DNA of 64,000 nucleotides, from positions 62,001 through 126,000 of the forward strand of contig JAHHGX010000075.1 of NCBI GenBank assembly GCA_019359675.1, in the 5' to 3' direction. Below are positions 25,303 to 36,062 of the stretch, in pieces. The notes beneath the pieces are model-generated. The model saw only the letters and a program-made list of their open reading frames with translations, was not told the DNA's origin and made no database searches. How positions within the stretch are numbered: the stretch's first letter is position 1; each line of letters begins with the position of its first letter. The position numbers and the translations under genes are program-made. The DNA is from Calothrix sp. FI2-JRJ7 (GTDB lineage: Bacteria > Cyanobacteriota > Cyanobacteriia > Cyanobacteriales > Nostocaceae).

Positions 25303-28300
25303 TTAAACAACAGCTGCTTCGGGAACGGCGCCTTGCATTTTGTCGAAAGCGTCTATTAGAGTTTGAAGTTGTTGGTCAGCTTTCATTGTTGCTAAACCGC
25401 GCACGGTGACTTTACCTGGGGAATAAACAAACCTGGTTCTTAAATTCTCAGCTAAATTAGCTCCTAATAAGTTCCATGCAGGTTCTTCCATTGGGGTTTC
25501 GAGAACAACGTGCTGTTTGTTTTCGGGTTTAATGCGACTAAAGCCAAGATTTTTAGCTAGTTGTTTAAGTTCCATTACCCGCAGTAACTGCAAGGCTGGT
25601 TTAGGAATAGTACCGTAACGGTCGTTCCATTCAGCGGCAATTTGTGTGAGTTCATATTTTGATTTTGCTGATGCAACAAAGCGGTATGCACTCATCTTTT
25701 GGTCAAGGTCGGTTATGTAGTCAGCAGGAATAAACGCAGTGAGGTTGAGGTCAATTTGTGTGTCTTCAACTTTGGGTATTTCTTGACCGCGTATTTCACG
25801 GATGGCTTCTTCGAGCATTTCCATGTATAAATCGAAGCCTATTACATCCATTTGTCCTGATTGTTCGGCGCCTAATAAATTCCCAACACCGCGAATTTCC
25901 ATATCACGCATTGCTAATTGATACCCAGAGCCTAGCTGCGTAAATTCTTGGATAGCGCGTAGTCTTTGCCGTGCTGCATCTGACAATACACGTTGCTGAG
26001 GATAAAATAGCCATGCGTGTGCTTGGATACCCGCACGTCCTACCCGTCCACGTAATTGATAAAGCTGTGCTAAACCAAAACGGTGGGCATCTTCTATCAA
26101 AATAGTATTAACGCGGGGAATATCTAATCCCGATTCGATAATAGTTGTACAAACCAGAATATCGGCTTCACCGTTGCTAAAAGTTAGCATCGTTGATTCT
26201 AAGTCGCTTTCGTCCATTTGTCCGTGAGCTATGGCTATTCTGGCGCCTCCTACCATTTCGCGTAGTTTTGAGGCTGTTTCTTCAATTCCTTCTACTCGTG
26301 GAACTACGTAGAATATCTGTCCACCTCTGTCAAGTTCTTGACGAATAGCAGTTCGCACTGATTCAGCTGTACGTGGCGCCAAGTGGGTTTTAATTGGGCG
26401 CCGAGAAGGTGGTGGAGTGGTAATCAAACTCATTTCCCGAATTCCCGAAAGTGACATATATAACGTCCGGGGAATGGGCGTTGCTGAAAGCGTGAGTACG
26501 TCAACTTGAGTTTTAAGGCTTTTAATTTTCTCTTTTTGGTTCACCCCAAAGCGTTGTTCTTCGTCTACTACTAAAAGCCCTAAATCTTTTACATTAATTT
26601 CTTTACTCAAAAGTTGGTGTGTCCCAACTACAATATCAAGCTCTCCTGTAGCAAGACGCCTGATAATGTCGCGACGTTCGGAGGCAGAACGAAAACGGTT
26701 GAGTAAACCAACGTTAATAGGATAAGGCGAAAAGCGTTCTTTAAGCGTGTGGTAGTGTTGCTGCGTCAAGATAGTAGTAGGTGCCAGAAGTGCCACTTGT
26801 TTACCTGCGGTGACAGCTTTAAAAATAGCGCGGATAGCTACCTCAGTTTTACCAAAACCCACATCCCCACATACCAACCTATCCATCGGTCGGTCACTTT
26901 CCATATCTCGCTTCACATCTTGGGTAGCTTTAAGCTGGTCGGGAGTTGGTTGATAAGGGAAAGAATCTTCCATTTCTTCTTGCCAAGGCATATCTTGGGG
27001 AAAAGAAAAGCCTTGTTGCTGTGACCTTGCGGCATATAACTTCAACAAATCAACCGCTAGCTTTTTAATGGCTTTGCGAACTTTGTTTTTAGTATTTTCC
27101 CATGCCTTACCTGTCATTTTGTTGAGTTCAGGCACCTTGTTAGTAGTCGCGCGGAACCTTGAAAGGGCGCCTACTTGGTCAGCAGCTACACGTAACAAAC
27201 CATCGGCATACTGTATAACTAAATAATCGCGCGTTTCCTCATTCAGCGTTAAACTCTCTAGCTTTTGAAACTTTCCTACACCATGATTACGGTGTACTAC
27301 ATAATCACCTGGACGTAACTTGTTTAAATCAACTTGCTTGGAAGTAGCTTGGCGCCTTTTACGAACATAGCTAGGTGTTGCAAGCGAGTGCTGCCCATAA
27401 AACTCACGGTCAGTAATAATGACCATTCGGTACGTTGGCAGCACAAACCCTTCAAGTTCAGCGAGTCCAGAATATTTGAGAGCAACTGGTGTGTGATTTG
27501 TTTGTAGTTTTTCTATAGCTAGAAAATCATTCGGGTTAGGAATAAACTGCGCTGGACAATCATGCTCTTGTAATAAAGATACGGAACGGCTCGGTTGTGC
27601 CGAAATAACCCACACAGAGAAATTGCGGTCACGTTCAAGCCTTATGGTCTCTGCTATTTTAGAAAATTGGTGCGGAGTTACAGGAACAGGACGACTAGCA
27701 AGGTTAAGTGCAGATTGATTGCCTTGCTCAGTAATGATAGTTTCTGCGAGTTCCGATAAGTAAATTAGTTTAAAAGCTGAAGCAGCAAGCAAACACTCGC
27801 CAAATTCTTTATGAATTTTCGGAAGCGCGGAATGTAGAGACGCGACATGTCGTGTCTCTGCCAAGGTGTCTTCTTCCTCATTCTCCACTTCCAATTTTCC
27901 ATGAACCAATTGTTGCCACTGTTCTTCAGCGTTTTCTACCCAACGGTCACTATGTGCATAACATTGTTCAGGTTCGTCGATAGCTATAAAAGTCTTTTCT
28001 GGTAAGTAATCTAATAAAGATGCTGGTTTGTCATAAGCCAAACCCAAAAATCTACGACTTCCTTCTATCAGCGATGAGTCTTTTTCAAATTCGGGACTTT
28101 TGGAGACGTGATATATCCCTTCGGGGAAAGCTCCGCTTTGCGCGTCTCTACATTTAGCACTATTATTAAGAGCTTCGGTAAAAATAACACTAAAATTTGT
28201 TGGCGTTAAAACTAGTTCTGGAACTTTATCGAGTGCAGAACGCTGTGTAGCAGGGTCAAATTCGCGAATTTGCTCAATTTCATCGCCGAACCATTCTAAG

Positions 28301-28893
28301 CGGACTGGTAATTCTGATGATACTGGGAACACGTCAACAATATCACCGCGCCGACTCCATTGCCCTTCTGTCTCAACTAAAGCTACCCGTTCGTAACCTT
28401 GTTTTGTAACTTGTTCGCCAAATTCATCTAAATCAATCTCGCTTCCTGGCTTTATAGTTAAACAGAAAGGTTGAAATGCTTCACGAGGTGGTAAATGTGG
28501 CTGTAACGCTCCAACAGTCGCGACAATTGCAATTTGGTTCGTCTGTTCTCCAAAATCTTTTACTAAATCAGCTAAAACTTGCATTTGTCCCCAGGTCATC
28601 TCGGTTTCGGGGTCAAATGGTTCATATGGTGATGCTTCAGAAGTAGGGTAAAAAAGCACATTTCTCCATCCCATCGCTTCGAGTTGTGCTGTCCAGCGTC
28701 CAGCTTCTTCTAAAGTCGCACACACCACGCACAAATTCTGCCCTTCGGTTCTTGCCAAGGCAGAAGTAACTAGACCTTTGGGTAGACGAGGAATACCGCT
28801 TAAATATAAATCTTCTTGTCGATTTAACTTAGTAATAAGTTCAGATGTGAGAGGTGAGCGTCCCAGTGCGCGCACGATGGAGGAAAATGTCAT
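25303..28893 (-). CDS. mfd: Transcription-repair coupling factor Mfd
   Basis: 1196 residues, slightly longer than usual. It displaces RNA polymerase stalled at DNA lesions and recruits UvrA. Seen in order: UvrB-like N-terminal part (about 1-330), RNA-polymerase-interacting CarD-like domain ([20 protein letters not shown]), RecG-type motor with Walker [31 protein letters not shown], the second helicase lobe ([25 protein letters not shown]) and a C-terminal TRCF domain. Two segments of the N-terminal third, about residues 247-264 and 345-353, are encoded by family D palindromic repeats in frame, which explains part of the extra length. Confidence 0.95.
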   Translation of the reverse strand: MTFSSIVRALGRSPLTSELITKLNRQEDLYLSGIPRLPKGLVTSALARTEGQNLCVVCATLEEAGRWTAQLEAMGWRNVLFYPTSEASPYEPFDPETEMTWGQMQVLADLVKDFGEQTNQIAIVATVGALQPHLPPREAFQPFCLTIKPGSEIDLDEFGEQVTKQGYERVALVETEGQWSRRGDIVDVFPVSSELPVRLEWFGDEIEQIREFDPATQRSALDKVPELVLTPTNFSVIFTEALNNSAKCRDAQSGAFPEGIYHVSKSPEFEKDSSLIEGSRRFLGLAYDKPASLLDYLPEKTFIAIDEPEQCYAHSDRWVENAEEQWQQLVHGKLEVENEEEDTLAETRHVASLHSALPKIHKEFGECLLAASAFKLIYLSELAETIITEQGNQSALNLASRPVPVTPHQFSKIAETIRLERDRNFSVWVISAQPSRSVSLLQEHDCPAQFIPNPNDFLAIEKLQTNHTPVALKYSGLAELEGFVLPTYRMVIITDREFYGQHSLATPSYVRKRRQATSKQVDLNKLRPGDYVVHRNHGVGKFQKLESLTLNEETRDYLVIQYADGLLRVAADQVGALSRFRATTNKVPELNKMTGKAWENTKNKVRKAIKKLAVDLLKLYAARSQQQGFSFPQDMPWQEEMEDSFPYQPTPDQLKATQDVKRDMESDRPMDRLVCGDVGFGKTEVAIRAIFKAVTAGKQVALLAPTTILTQQHYHTLKERFSPYPINVGLLNRFRSASERRDIIRRLATGELDIVVGTHQLLSKEINVKDLGLLVVDEEQRFGVNQKEKIKSLKTQVDVLTLSATPIPRTLYMSLSGIREMSLITTPPPSRRPIKTHLAPRTAESVRTAIRQELDRGGQIFYVVPRVEGIEETASKLREMVGGARIAIAHGQMDESDLESTMLTFSNGEADILVCTTIIESGLDIPRVNTILIEDAHRFGLAQLYQLRGRVGRAGIQAHAWLFYPQQRVLSDAARQRLRAIQEFTQLGSGYQLAMRDMEIRGVGNLLGAEQSGQMDVIGFDLYMEMLEEAIREIRGQEIPKVEDTQIDLNLTAFIPADYITDLDQKMSAYRFVASAKSKYELTQIAAEWNDRYGTIPKPALQLLRVMELKQLAKNLGFSRIKPENKQHVVLETPMEEPAWNLLGANLAENLRTRFVYSPGKVTVRGLATMKADQQLQTLIDAFDKMQGAVPEAAVV
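27834..27859. repeat. Family D repeat inside mfd
   Basis: GTAGAGACGCGACATGTCGT and a following GTCTCT form a near-perfect palindrome that is translated on the minus strand as [10 protein letters not shown] between the first UvrB-like part and the next helix-rich part of Mfd. Confidence 0.75.
28102..28154. repeat. Family D repeat, long form, inside mfd
   Basis: GGAGACGTGATATATCCC, an inner TTCGGGGAAAGCTCCG hairpin and GCGCGTCTCTACA form one inverted repeat, translated in frame as [17 protein letters not shown]. Confidence 0.75.
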
Positions 28894-29116
28894 ATTTGTT
28901 AAACTTGGGCGTGCAACTCATTTTAAAGCACAATCAAATATGTAGTGCCTACTTCAAACTATTTTAGAAGAGTGTTGGCGTGAAGTGCGGGGAGTAAGTA
29001 CCCATTACGGTGTTAACATTCTAGCTGACAGGTGTTTTATGAAATAACCTTGAATACTAGATACCAAAAAATTTAAACTTAAGCAGGGTCTGCCGTTGTC
29101 TTCGGCAATTATTATA

Positions 29117-30445
29117 ATGTCTCCAACAGTCGAAATTCTAATAATCTTTCTATTAGTCCTCGCCAACGGTTTGTTTGTTATGTCTGAGTTGGCGATTGTT
29201 TCCGCGCGTAAAGTCCGCTTGCAGCAGCTTGCCGAACGGGGTGATACTAAAGCGCGTGTCGCGTTGAGTTTAGCTTCTTCACCTAACGAATTTTTAGGAA
29301 CTGTCCAAATTGGTATCACGCTGCTGACTATTCTTACAGGCGCCTATGCAGAAGAAGCCATATCGAAGCGACTATCGCCTATTCTAAATTCAGTAGCACT
29401 GTCACCAACATACAGAGAGCAGTTAGCAAAACTATTAGCTATTGTCATCATTACATACATAACGCTGATTTTGGGTGAGTTAGTGCCAAAACGTTTAGCA
29501 CTAAACAATCCTGAGTCAATAGCCTCAATAATGGCTATTCCAATGCAGATGCTATCGAAGCTGACTACACCAGTAGTTTACCTTTTAAGTGCTTCTACTA
29601 ATGCAGTGCTACGGCTATTAGGAATGCGACCATCAACGGAACCGCAAGTAACAGAAGAAGAAATTCGCGTTTTAATTGAACAAGGAACCGAGGAAGGAAC
29701 GTTTGAAGAAGCTGAACAAGACATGGTAGAACGGGTGTTTCGCCTAGGAGACCGTCCAGTAAGCGCTTTAATGACTCCTCGTCCAGATATAGTTTGGCTA
29801 GAATTAGAAGATTCTGCGGAAGAAAATCGTCAGAAAATAATTGAAAGTGGTTATTCTAGATACCCTGTATGCCAAGGTGGTCTTGATAATGTTCTTGGTA
29901 TTCTCCCCGTTACAGACCTTTTAGCAAGGAGTTTCACTGGTCAGCCAATGGATTTAACCGTTGGTTTACGTCAACCTGTGTTTGTGCCAGAAAGCACTCG
30001 TGGTTTGAAAGTATTAGAAATGTTCAAACAAACGGTGACGCACATCGCATTAGTTGTTGACGAATACGGTGTAATTCAGGGATTGGTGACGCTCAATGAT
30101 ATTTTAATCGAAATTGTTGGTGACGTTCCCTCTGTAGATAACCAGGATGACCCTCAAGTTATACAACGTGACGATGGTTCGTGGTTATTAGATGGGATGT
30201 TGGCTGTTGATGAATTTATGGAATTATTCGATATTGAGGAATTACGTTCTCAAGACCGAGGTAGTTACCAGACTTTAGGGGGTTTCGTTATAACCCATCT
30301 TGGACGCATACCTAATGCCGCAGACCACTTTGAATGGCAAAATATGCGATTTGAGGTGATGGATATGGACGGAAACCGCGTTGATAAAGTTTTAGTTATA
30401 CCACAAGTAGAGAAAAACGAAGATACAGACACTGGCAACGGATAA
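29117..30445 (+). CDS. CNNM/CorC-type (DUF21-CBS) membrane protein
   Basis: 442 residues. A DUF21 transmembrane domain with four hydrophobic segments (about 1-200) is followed by two CBS domains (about 215-335; MTPRPDIVWLEL, VVDEYGVIQGLVTLNDILIE) and a CorC_HlyC domain (about 350-435; SWLLDGMLAVDEFMELFDIE). Members are Mg2+/Co2+ efflux or ion-sensing proteins; older annotations call them haemolysins. I chose ATG at 29117 over a TTG seven codons earlier. Its stop codon lies inside the GTAACGGAT tandem repeat. Confidence 0.9.
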   Translation: MSPTVEILIIFLLVLANGLFVMSELAIVSARKVRLQQLAERGDTKARVALSLASSPNEFLGTVQIGITLLTILTGAYAEEAISKRLSPILNSVALSPTYREQLAKLLAIVIITYITLILGELVPKRLALNNPESIASIMAIPMQMLSKLTTPVVYLLSASTNAVLRLLGMRPSTEPQVTEEEIRVLIEQGTEEGTFEEAEQDMVERVFRLGDRPVSALMTPRPDIVWLELEDSAEENRQKIIESGYSRYPVCQGGLDNVLGILPVTDLLARSFTGQPMDLTVGLRQPVFVPESTRGLKVLEMFKQTVTHIALVVDEYGVIQGLVTLNDILIEIVGDVPSVDNQDDPQVIQRDDGSWLLDGMLAVDEFMELFDIEELRSQDRGSYQTLGGFVITHLGRIPNAADHFEWQNMRFEVMDMDGNRVDKVLVIPQVEKNEDTDTGNG

Positions 30446-30502
30446 AGCGGATGTAACGGATGATTTATTTAACCTATCCGTTACATCCGTTACATCCGTT
30501 GC
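30435..30502. repeat. GTAACGGAT tandem and inverted repeat between convergent genes
   Basis: GCAACGGATAAAGCGGATGT and ACGGAT on the left face ATCC, then GTTACATCC twice and GTTGC on the right, forming a long stem between two converging genes. It includes the stop codons of both neighbours and probably acts as a bidirectional terminator. The same unit occurs near 22210. Confidence 0.7.
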
Positions 30503-31242
30503 AACATCATTCTTGCTAGTTCGCAAAATCCTTCTCCTTCGGCGGCGCCTGTAATGTAAGCAGGTTTATGCTGTAAGGTGTCAAGATAATGTGATACATT
30601 GGCGACTCCGAAAGAGTTGGGGAAGTAGGTAGCGTCGAATAAACTCTCATCGTTGGGACTATCACCAACTGTTACTACTTGTTCGAGTGTAATTTCAGGA
30701 AAATATTCTTGCAGAACTTTTAATAGTCCAATAGCTTTATCTTGTCCTTGGGGTTTTATATGGCACTGTACATTACTGTAGGTAAATCCCCAACCCATTG
30801 TTTGAGTCATATTTGCCAACGTTTTGATTTCATCTAAACTTAGTCCAGCAACATCAAAAGTCCAGTCAGTTATACGGAAACGGTTGTCAGCAGATTCTTG
30901 AATTTTGGGGAATTTTAACTTTAAATGCTCAAAAGCAGCCGCTAATTGCTGACGATGAGTAATTATATTGGAAATAGGCGTTAAATATATTGGCGCCTCA
31001 TTATTACATGAGTAAAATAATCCACCGTTTTCAGCAATACCACCTACTATGGGTAGATAATGCGCTATTCCACTTACCCAACCTGCGCTGCGCCCTGTCG
31101 TAATAAGCACTTTAGTGCTATTCTCTTTCAAATCTTCAAATGCCTGTAAGAGCAAGCTTGTAAATTTATTACATACAGTTAAAGTCCCATCCATATCCGT
31201 AGCAATGAGACGAATTTGACTCAAATTGAAGGAATGTGGCAT
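30490..31242 (-). CDS. HAD-IIB family phosphatase
   Basis: 250 residues. HAD motif I is DMDGTLT (residues 15-21), motif II the Thr in LITTGRS, and motif IV the acidic GDSPNDESLF near 196; the cap between motifs is the Cof/sucrose-phosphatase type (C2B). Substrate is a sugar phosphate or similar by family. The last codons (ARMMLQRM) and the stop come from the GTAACGGAT repeat. It converges with the CNNM gene. Confidence 0.85.
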   Translation of the reverse strand: MPHSFNLSQIRLIATDMDGTLTVCNKFTSLLLQAFEDLKENSTKVLITTGRSAGWVSGIAHYLPIVGGIAENGGLFYSCNNEAPIYLTPISNIITHRQQLAAAFEHLKLKFPKIQESADNRFRITDWTFDVAGLSLDEIKTLANMTQTMGWGFTYSNVQCHIKPQGQDKAIGLLKVLQEYFPEITLEQVVTVGDSPNDESLFDATYFPNSFGVANVSHYLDTLQHKPAYITGAAEGEGFCELARMMLQRM

Positions 31243-31340
31243 GGTTCCAAAAATTTAATAGATTCAATGTTTATACGCAAAAATCATACTGCGAATTTGG
31301 GCATCCTAAACGGGAGAGGTAAAATTTATGCTCATCTGTT

Positions 31341-32222
31341 ATGTCAATACCAGTTTTTATAGCTCAAACAGGGTCAAAAGCTAAAAAGGTAACTCAAACA
31401 ACGCAAACGACTCAGACTAGTCAAGCAAACATCGCTGCTGCTGAAAACTCAGAAGCACCATCGATATGGATGGTTACATCTGGCGTACTTCTGGTGTTGT
31501 TAGTTGCGGGAGCAATATACACCAAGCTACAAAGCGATAAACTAAACAAAAGAATCAGGTTTGAAAAGTTCCGAACCAGCGAATTTGAAAAAAAGCTAAA
31601 GTTAGCTCTCGAAACTATTCGCAAAATGGAAACAAACCCTGATTTAATTAACTCGCGCGAGTTTAACCTCGACTATTTGCGTATGCGGATGGCTGAAGAG
31701 GTGTTCCACTTTGCAATTATTAACCAAGTTAAAATTAAGGTCAAAGATAAGATTACACAAGCATTACGTCCATCTCAAACGAACACTGGTGTTGTTGGTA
31801 TTGCCAATAGTAATGGGCGCCAGGTAGATGAGATTTTTGATGTTGAGCATGAAATAGGTACTGCTCCCAACATCATCAAACGAGTCTTATTCCGCATCCA
31901 AATTAGGTTAATGAAGCTACCTACACAGGCAACTTCTGCCACTATTAGTCAAATAATTGATTGTATAGAAACTTATCTTAGTCCTGCCGAAGACCAGGAT
32001 ACTTGGCAACCAACAATTCAGGGCCGAATTGCCTTTATGCACTGGGACCAAAAAGCAAAACCTACACCTTTGCTCGTTCTCGAACAATCGAACGAAGGTG
32101 TAAACGTTACTTTCCGCACTAGTCGTCAAGCCAATGGTATGCCAAGCCCTACACAAGCAAATACCCCACCAGGTCGTACACAAGGAGTAAAATCACCTAA
32201 GCAAGGACATAACACAAGGTAA
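31341..32222 (+). CDS. Conserved cyanobacterial membrane-anchored protein, function unknown
   Basis: 293 residues. A Thr/Gln-rich N-terminus, one membrane segment (about 42-61; WMVTSGVLLVLLVAGAIY), a coiled-coil-like basic stretch (KRIRFEKFRTSEFEKKLKLA), then a folded region with FDVEHEIGTAPNIIKRV and IQGRIAFMHWDQKAKPTPL, and a Gly/Pro/Gln-rich tail. I recognise no named domain. The single anchor near the N-terminus suggests most of the protein is in the cytoplasm. It is convergent with devA-like gene. Confidence 0.65.
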   Translation: MSIPVFIAQTGSKAKKVTQTTQTTQTSQANIAAAENSEAPSIWMVTSGVLLVLLVAGAIYTKLQSDKLNKRIRFEKFRTSEFEKKLKLALETIRKMETNPDLINSREFNLDYLRMRMAEEVFHFAIINQVKIKVKDKITQALRPSQTNTGVVGIANSNGRQVDEIFDVEHEIGTAPNIIKRVLFRIQIRLMKLPTQATSATISQIIDCIETYLSPAEDQDTWQPTIQGRIAFMHWDQKAKPTPLLVLEQSNEGVNVTFRTSRQANGMPSPTQANTPPGRTQGVKSPKQGHNTR

Positions 32223-32285
32223 ATCAGTAAATCTAAATAAATAAGTGCATCTACCAATTGAGTAATGAGTGAGTCGTGCTGAGTT

Positions 32286-33002
32286 TTATTCGTAAGTTTT
32301 TACAAGTACATTTTGAGAATCACTCTCTAAGACACCATCTTCCATGTTAATAATCCGGTCAGCAATGTCTAAAATCCGGTTGTCGTGCGTAACTAACATA
32401 ATTGAAGTTCCTTTCTCTCTTGCTAGTCGCTGCATTAATTCCACAACGTCGCGTCCTGATTGTCTATCTAATGCTGCTGTCGGTTCGTCTGCTAGCACCA
32501 GTGCTGGATTATTCACTAAAGCACGCGCAATAGCTATGCGTTGTTTTTGACCTCCTGATAGATTATCGGGGTAGTAGTTTATTCTCGGACCTAAACCAAC
32601 TGCCTTTAACATCGCTTCTGACATTCGTATTGCTTCATGTTGTGAAAGATTATCATTCAATTCCACAGCCATTTGTACGTTTTGCCGAGCGGTCAAAAAT
32701 CCTAGTAAATTATGCGCTTGAAAGATAAAGCCAATATTACGTCGAATGTTAACTAGCTTTTTTTGATTAGCTCGGTATAATTCTTGACTTAATAATTGTA
32801 AGCTTCCTTCTTGAACTGAGCGCAAGCCACCAATTAAACTGAGTAAAGTAGTTTTACCTGAACCAGATGGTCCAGTCATAATTACTATTTCTCCAGGATA
32901 AACATCAAAATTAATATCGAATAATATTTGTCTTTTTAAGGTGCCTTTGCCGTAATAATGGTTAAGATGTTTTATGGAAATTACTGGCTCTGTTCTGGTC
33001 AT
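32286..33002 (-). CDS. devA: DevA-type ABC exporter ATPase
   Basis: About 239 residues. Walker A GPSGSGKTT, Q-loop IGFIFQAHNLLGF, signature LSGGQKQRIAIARAL, Walker B LVLADEPTAALD. It belongs to the LolD/MacB-like group used by DevA. ATG at 33002 (MTRTEP) is preferred; a start 22 codons earlier would lie in the family A repeat at 33048. It is the third gene of a devB-devC-devA-order set. DevBCA exports heterocyst glycolipids in Anabaena, but cyanobacteria have several paralogs, so the cargo here is open. Confidence 0.9.
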   Translation of the reverse strand: MTRTEPVISIKHLNHYYGKGTLKRQILFDINFDVYPGEIVIMTGPSGSGKTTLLSLIGGLRSVQEGSLQLLSQELYRANQKKLVNIRRNIGFIFQAHNLLGFLTARQNVQMAVELNDNLSQHEAIRMSEAMLKAVGLGPRINYYPDNLSGGQKQRIAIARALVNNPALVLADEPTAALDRQSGRDVVELMQRLAREKGTSIMLVTHDNRILDIADRIINMEDGVLESDSQNVLVKTYE

Positions 33003-33047
33003 AAATAATATTGGAAAACTGTGACAACTGAAGCGAGTATTACGTAA

Positions 33048-33114
33048 ACAAACCGGGTTTCGATGCAAAATCGTCGTTATTATTACAATATCTCAACGAA
33101 GAAACCCGGTTTCT
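33048..33114. repeat. Family A repeat between devC and devA
   Basis: AAACCGGGTTTC at the left and AGAAACCCGGTTTCT at the right, 52 bases apart with the common AT-rich middle. It lies within the dev operon, in the 190-base gap between the second and third genes. Confidence 0.8.
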
Positions 33115-33192
33115 AAGTCATGATTAAGATTTTTACTCTTTATTGGCGTTGGTTTTGCATTATTTGCAACAATATTAATGATTCCTAATCAA

Positions 33193-34347
33193 TTAAAAAA
33201 TATCAGCAGGGTCAGCGGCATTTAGTTTTTTAACAGCTATAACACCGGAAATATAACACATAATAATTGTTAAAACTAATACTATGACAGCACGAGTAAA
33301 AGTCATAAACACAGGTAGCAAAGTAGCCTCGCGTGCTTTTTGATATAAAAATAGAGTTACAAATAGTCCAGGAAAGTAACCTAGAACAGCTAAAAGTAAA
33401 GATTCTTGTAAAATTACTCTAAGTAAATATTTATGGGTATAACCAATCGCTTTTAATGTCGCGTACTCAGATAAATGGTCATTAACCTCAGTATAAAGAA
33501 TTTGATAAACAATCACGATTCCTACTATAAAGCCCATAATGGCGCCGAGTGTAAAGATAAAGCCAATAGCTGTATTACTTGCCCAATAGTTACGCTCAAA
33601 GTCAATATACTGTTGTTTTGTCATGACATTGACTTCTTGGGTTAGATATTTTCTTAATTTTTGAGCAAAAACATTGGCATCGGCACCGGGTTTTAATTTA
33701 ATTAATCCAACTTCGATTAAACCTTGTTGATGATTGTTAAAAATCCTTAAGAAATTAATATCACTAGTAATAATATTTCCATCTGCACCAAACGAGGCGC
33801 CTAACGTAAATAACCCTACAACTCGGATACGTCGTAATCTGACTTCTGCTGTAACAGTTTCACCCGCATCAAATTTTTGAGCAATGGGTCCAAATTCCGA
33901 GCGTGACGCACGGTCATATAAAATCACATCAGGTAAATTTAGTTTATCAACATTTTCAGCAACCCCAGGAATATCAAATATATTCGATTGCGGGTTAGTT
34001 CCCATGACAAATATATTACGAGGGAAACCAGTTACAGGATTCCTAAAACTAGTAAAATCTAAATAAATAGGATGAACCGATTCGACTTCTTTGAAATTTA
34101 AAGCTTGATATAAACGACGCTGCGAAAAATTTTTCATCGAGATTAAAGAACTCGATTGATTACTAATTAATACAACATCTCCCTGTAAGCTGGCGTGAAA
34201 GCGAACGTTACTATAATACAAAGAGTCCTGAAAACCAAGCTGCATAAATATTAAAATGTCCGCAAACGCAATTCCCGCAAGTGCTATCAAAAGACGAGTT
34301 CGCTCACGAGTAAGTTGTAACCAAGCTAAAGGGATTTTACGCAACAT
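33193..34347 (-). CDS. devC: DevC-type ABC exporter permease
   Basis: 384 residues. One N-terminal membrane segment (LLIALAGIAFADILIFMQLGF), a large periplasmic domain (about 45-260) and three C-terminal segments (about 265-375; FIFTLGAIMGFIVGIVIVYQ, VTLFLYQ, VLVLTIIMCYISGVIAV), the FtsX/MacB topology. It works with the adjacent ATPase and membrane-fusion protein; only 9 bases separate it from devB. An outer-membrane TolC partner must lie elsewhere. Confidence 0.9.
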   Translation of the reverse strand: MLRKIPLAWLQLTRERTRLLIALAGIAFADILIFMQLGFQDSLYYSNVRFHASLQGDVVLISNQSSSLISMKNFSQRRLYQALNFKEVESVHPIYLDFTSFRNPVTGFPRNIFVMGTNPQSNIFDIPGVAENVDKLNLPDVILYDRASRSEFGPIAQKFDAGETVTAEVRLRRIRVVGLFTLGASFGADGNIITSDINFLRIFNNHQQGLIEVGLIKLKPGADANVFAQKLRKYLTQEVNVMTKQQYIDFERNYWASNTAIGFIFTLGAIMGFIVGIVIVYQILYTEVNDHLSEYATLKAIGYTHKYLLRVILQESLLLAVLGYFPGLFVTLFLYQKAREATLLPVFMTFTRAVIVLVLTIIMCYISGVIAVKKLNAADPADIF

Positions 34348-34356
34348 TTTGACTCT

Positions 34357-35775
34357 TTAAATTCCAATTTCAACAAGAACTTTTGCAAATGTTAGACCAG
34401 ATACTCGTCCGCTATCTTCACGGGGTAAGGAAATTTTGACTTCAACAACTCTAGCGTCAATATCTGCTGCTGGGTCTGTGTTGAGTACGTCTCTTTTACC
34501 AACTTTTCGACCAATTTCAGTAACAGTACCTTGTAGCTGTCCGTTGAAGGCGCCGTTCTCGCTACTAATTGTTGCTTTTTGTCCGAGTCGAACTTTACCA
34601 ATATTGTCTTCTGGTATTTCAGCGACAACTAACATTTCATCAGTACGTCCAATTTCTGCTATCCCGTTTGAAGTCATAACTTCTCCGGGTTTTGTGTGAA
34701 TTTTGAGAATTTCCCCAGAAATAGGCGCCTTAACGTAGCTTTGACTAAGTTCGTTTTCGGCTTTGCGCTGATTGGCAATTGCACTACTGACTTGAGCTTG
34801 AGCAATTTGAACGTTACTTGGACCGACATCGCGGAGTTTGCTAAATCTAGACCTTTCTTCTTCGATTTGCTTTTGTAAGGTCGCAATAGTTTTATCACGA
34901 TTCACTCTTGCTTCAGTAATTTGCTGTTGTAATGTTGCAACTGTTTTGATCTGATTTGCGCGCGCTTCAGCTAGTTGCTGTTGTAAAGTCGCAATTGCTT
35001 GACGACGCTGTGCTTGACTTTCAGTAACTTGTGAAGAACTTGTTTGTGCAGCTAATCTTCTTCTGTCGCGTTCCTGTGCTGATATGGCGCCTTCGCGGAA
35101 TAAAGTGTCATATCGTTCAAAATCAACTTCAGCGTTACGCTGTTCAGCTTGGGTACGTGCGACAGTGGCAGTCAAACTATCTGTTTGCCCACGCAATTCT
35201 GCTGCAATTCTATCTACAGTTGCTTGACTAGCTATACGTTCTCCTTGCAACTGCGCCTGTAAACGGTTAACAGCAGCTTGTTGAGCTTCGCTTTCTCCTC
35301 GTAACTGAGCTTGCAAACGATTGATTACCGCATTTTGCGCTTGCAGTTCTCTAGGTGAACCTGATTTTACACTTCCTAAATTGGCACGAGTTTCAAGTAG
35401 CTTTGCTTTGGCTTCTTCTAGGGAAGCTTGGTTACTCTTAAAGTTATCCAAAACAGCAAGTACTTGGTCTTTTTTAACTCTTTCTCCCTCCCTGACTAAA
35501 ATTTGGTCTACTCGAGTTGAGGTTTGTATTCCAGAAGTGGGAGCAGATACTCTAATCACTTCACCGCGCGGTTCCAACCGTCCTACAGCATTAACGCTGT
35601 TAGCAACTGGTCTGTTAATAGGCGCCGCGTTGTTGAGGCTTTGAAGTTCCTGCCATTTTGCAACTGTTAATACTCCTGCTGTAAGTAGTAAAGGTACAAT
35701 CACAGCAAGTCCCCATGTATACTCCCGTCGTTCTCTAGGTCTTTCTGTCCCTGACTCTTCTGTCCATCTTGACAT
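34357..35775 (-). CDS. devB: DevB-type membrane fusion protein (HlyD family)
   Basis: 472 residues. A single N-terminal membrane segment (about 22-42; LAVIVPLLLTAGVLTVAKW), a first lipoyl-half (VNAVGRLEPRGEVIRV), a very long helical hairpin of Gln/Arg/Ala heptads (about 110-355), a second lipoyl-half (SYVKAPISGEILKIHTKPGE) and a barrel domain. The hairpin reaches for TolC. It is the first gene of the operon. Upstream, 35776-36456 holds no gene but three family A repeat units and AT-rich promoter-like sequence. Confidence 0.9.
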   Translation of the reverse strand: MSRWTEESGTERPRERREYTWGLAVIVPLLLTAGVLTVAKWQELQSLNNAAPINRPVANSVNAVGRLEPRGEVIRVSAPTSGIQTSTRVDQILVREGERVKKDQVLAVLDNFKSNQASLEEAKAKLLETRANLGSVKSGSPRELQAQNAVINRLQAQLRGESEAQQAAVNRLQAQLQGERIASQATVDRIAAELRGQTDSLTATVARTQAEQRNAEVDFERYDTLFREGAISAQERDRRRLAAQTSSSQVTESQAQRRQAIATLQQQLAEARANQIKTVATLQQQITEARVNRDKTIATLQKQIEEERSRFSKLRDVGPSNVQIAQAQVSSAIANQRKAENELSQSYVKAPISGEILKIHTKPGEVMTSNGIAEIGRTDEMLVVAEIPEDNIGKVRLGQKATISSENGAFNGQLQGTVTEIGRKVGKRDVLNTDPAADIDARVVEVKISLPREDSGRVSGLTFAKVLVEIGI

Positions 35776-36062
35776 GATTCGCTCTTTTAGTAATTGGTAG
35801 TTAATATGAGGTGTATAGAGGTTTCGAGATTATTTATATTGTTTACTTGCTGATGGAATTATTTTGATTGAGCAATGTTTATTCTCAGTTAAATGTTAAT
35901 TAATAGCTGTACATTAAGAGACAAATATCATAATAATAACTTACCTTTAGAATGATTTATTTTTAATTTTAATCATCTCTCAAAATAGAATATGCTCATT
36001 GCTAACCTTATGGTTTAAATGACATAGTTATTGAATAATAGATTGAATAAAAATTAAATTTT

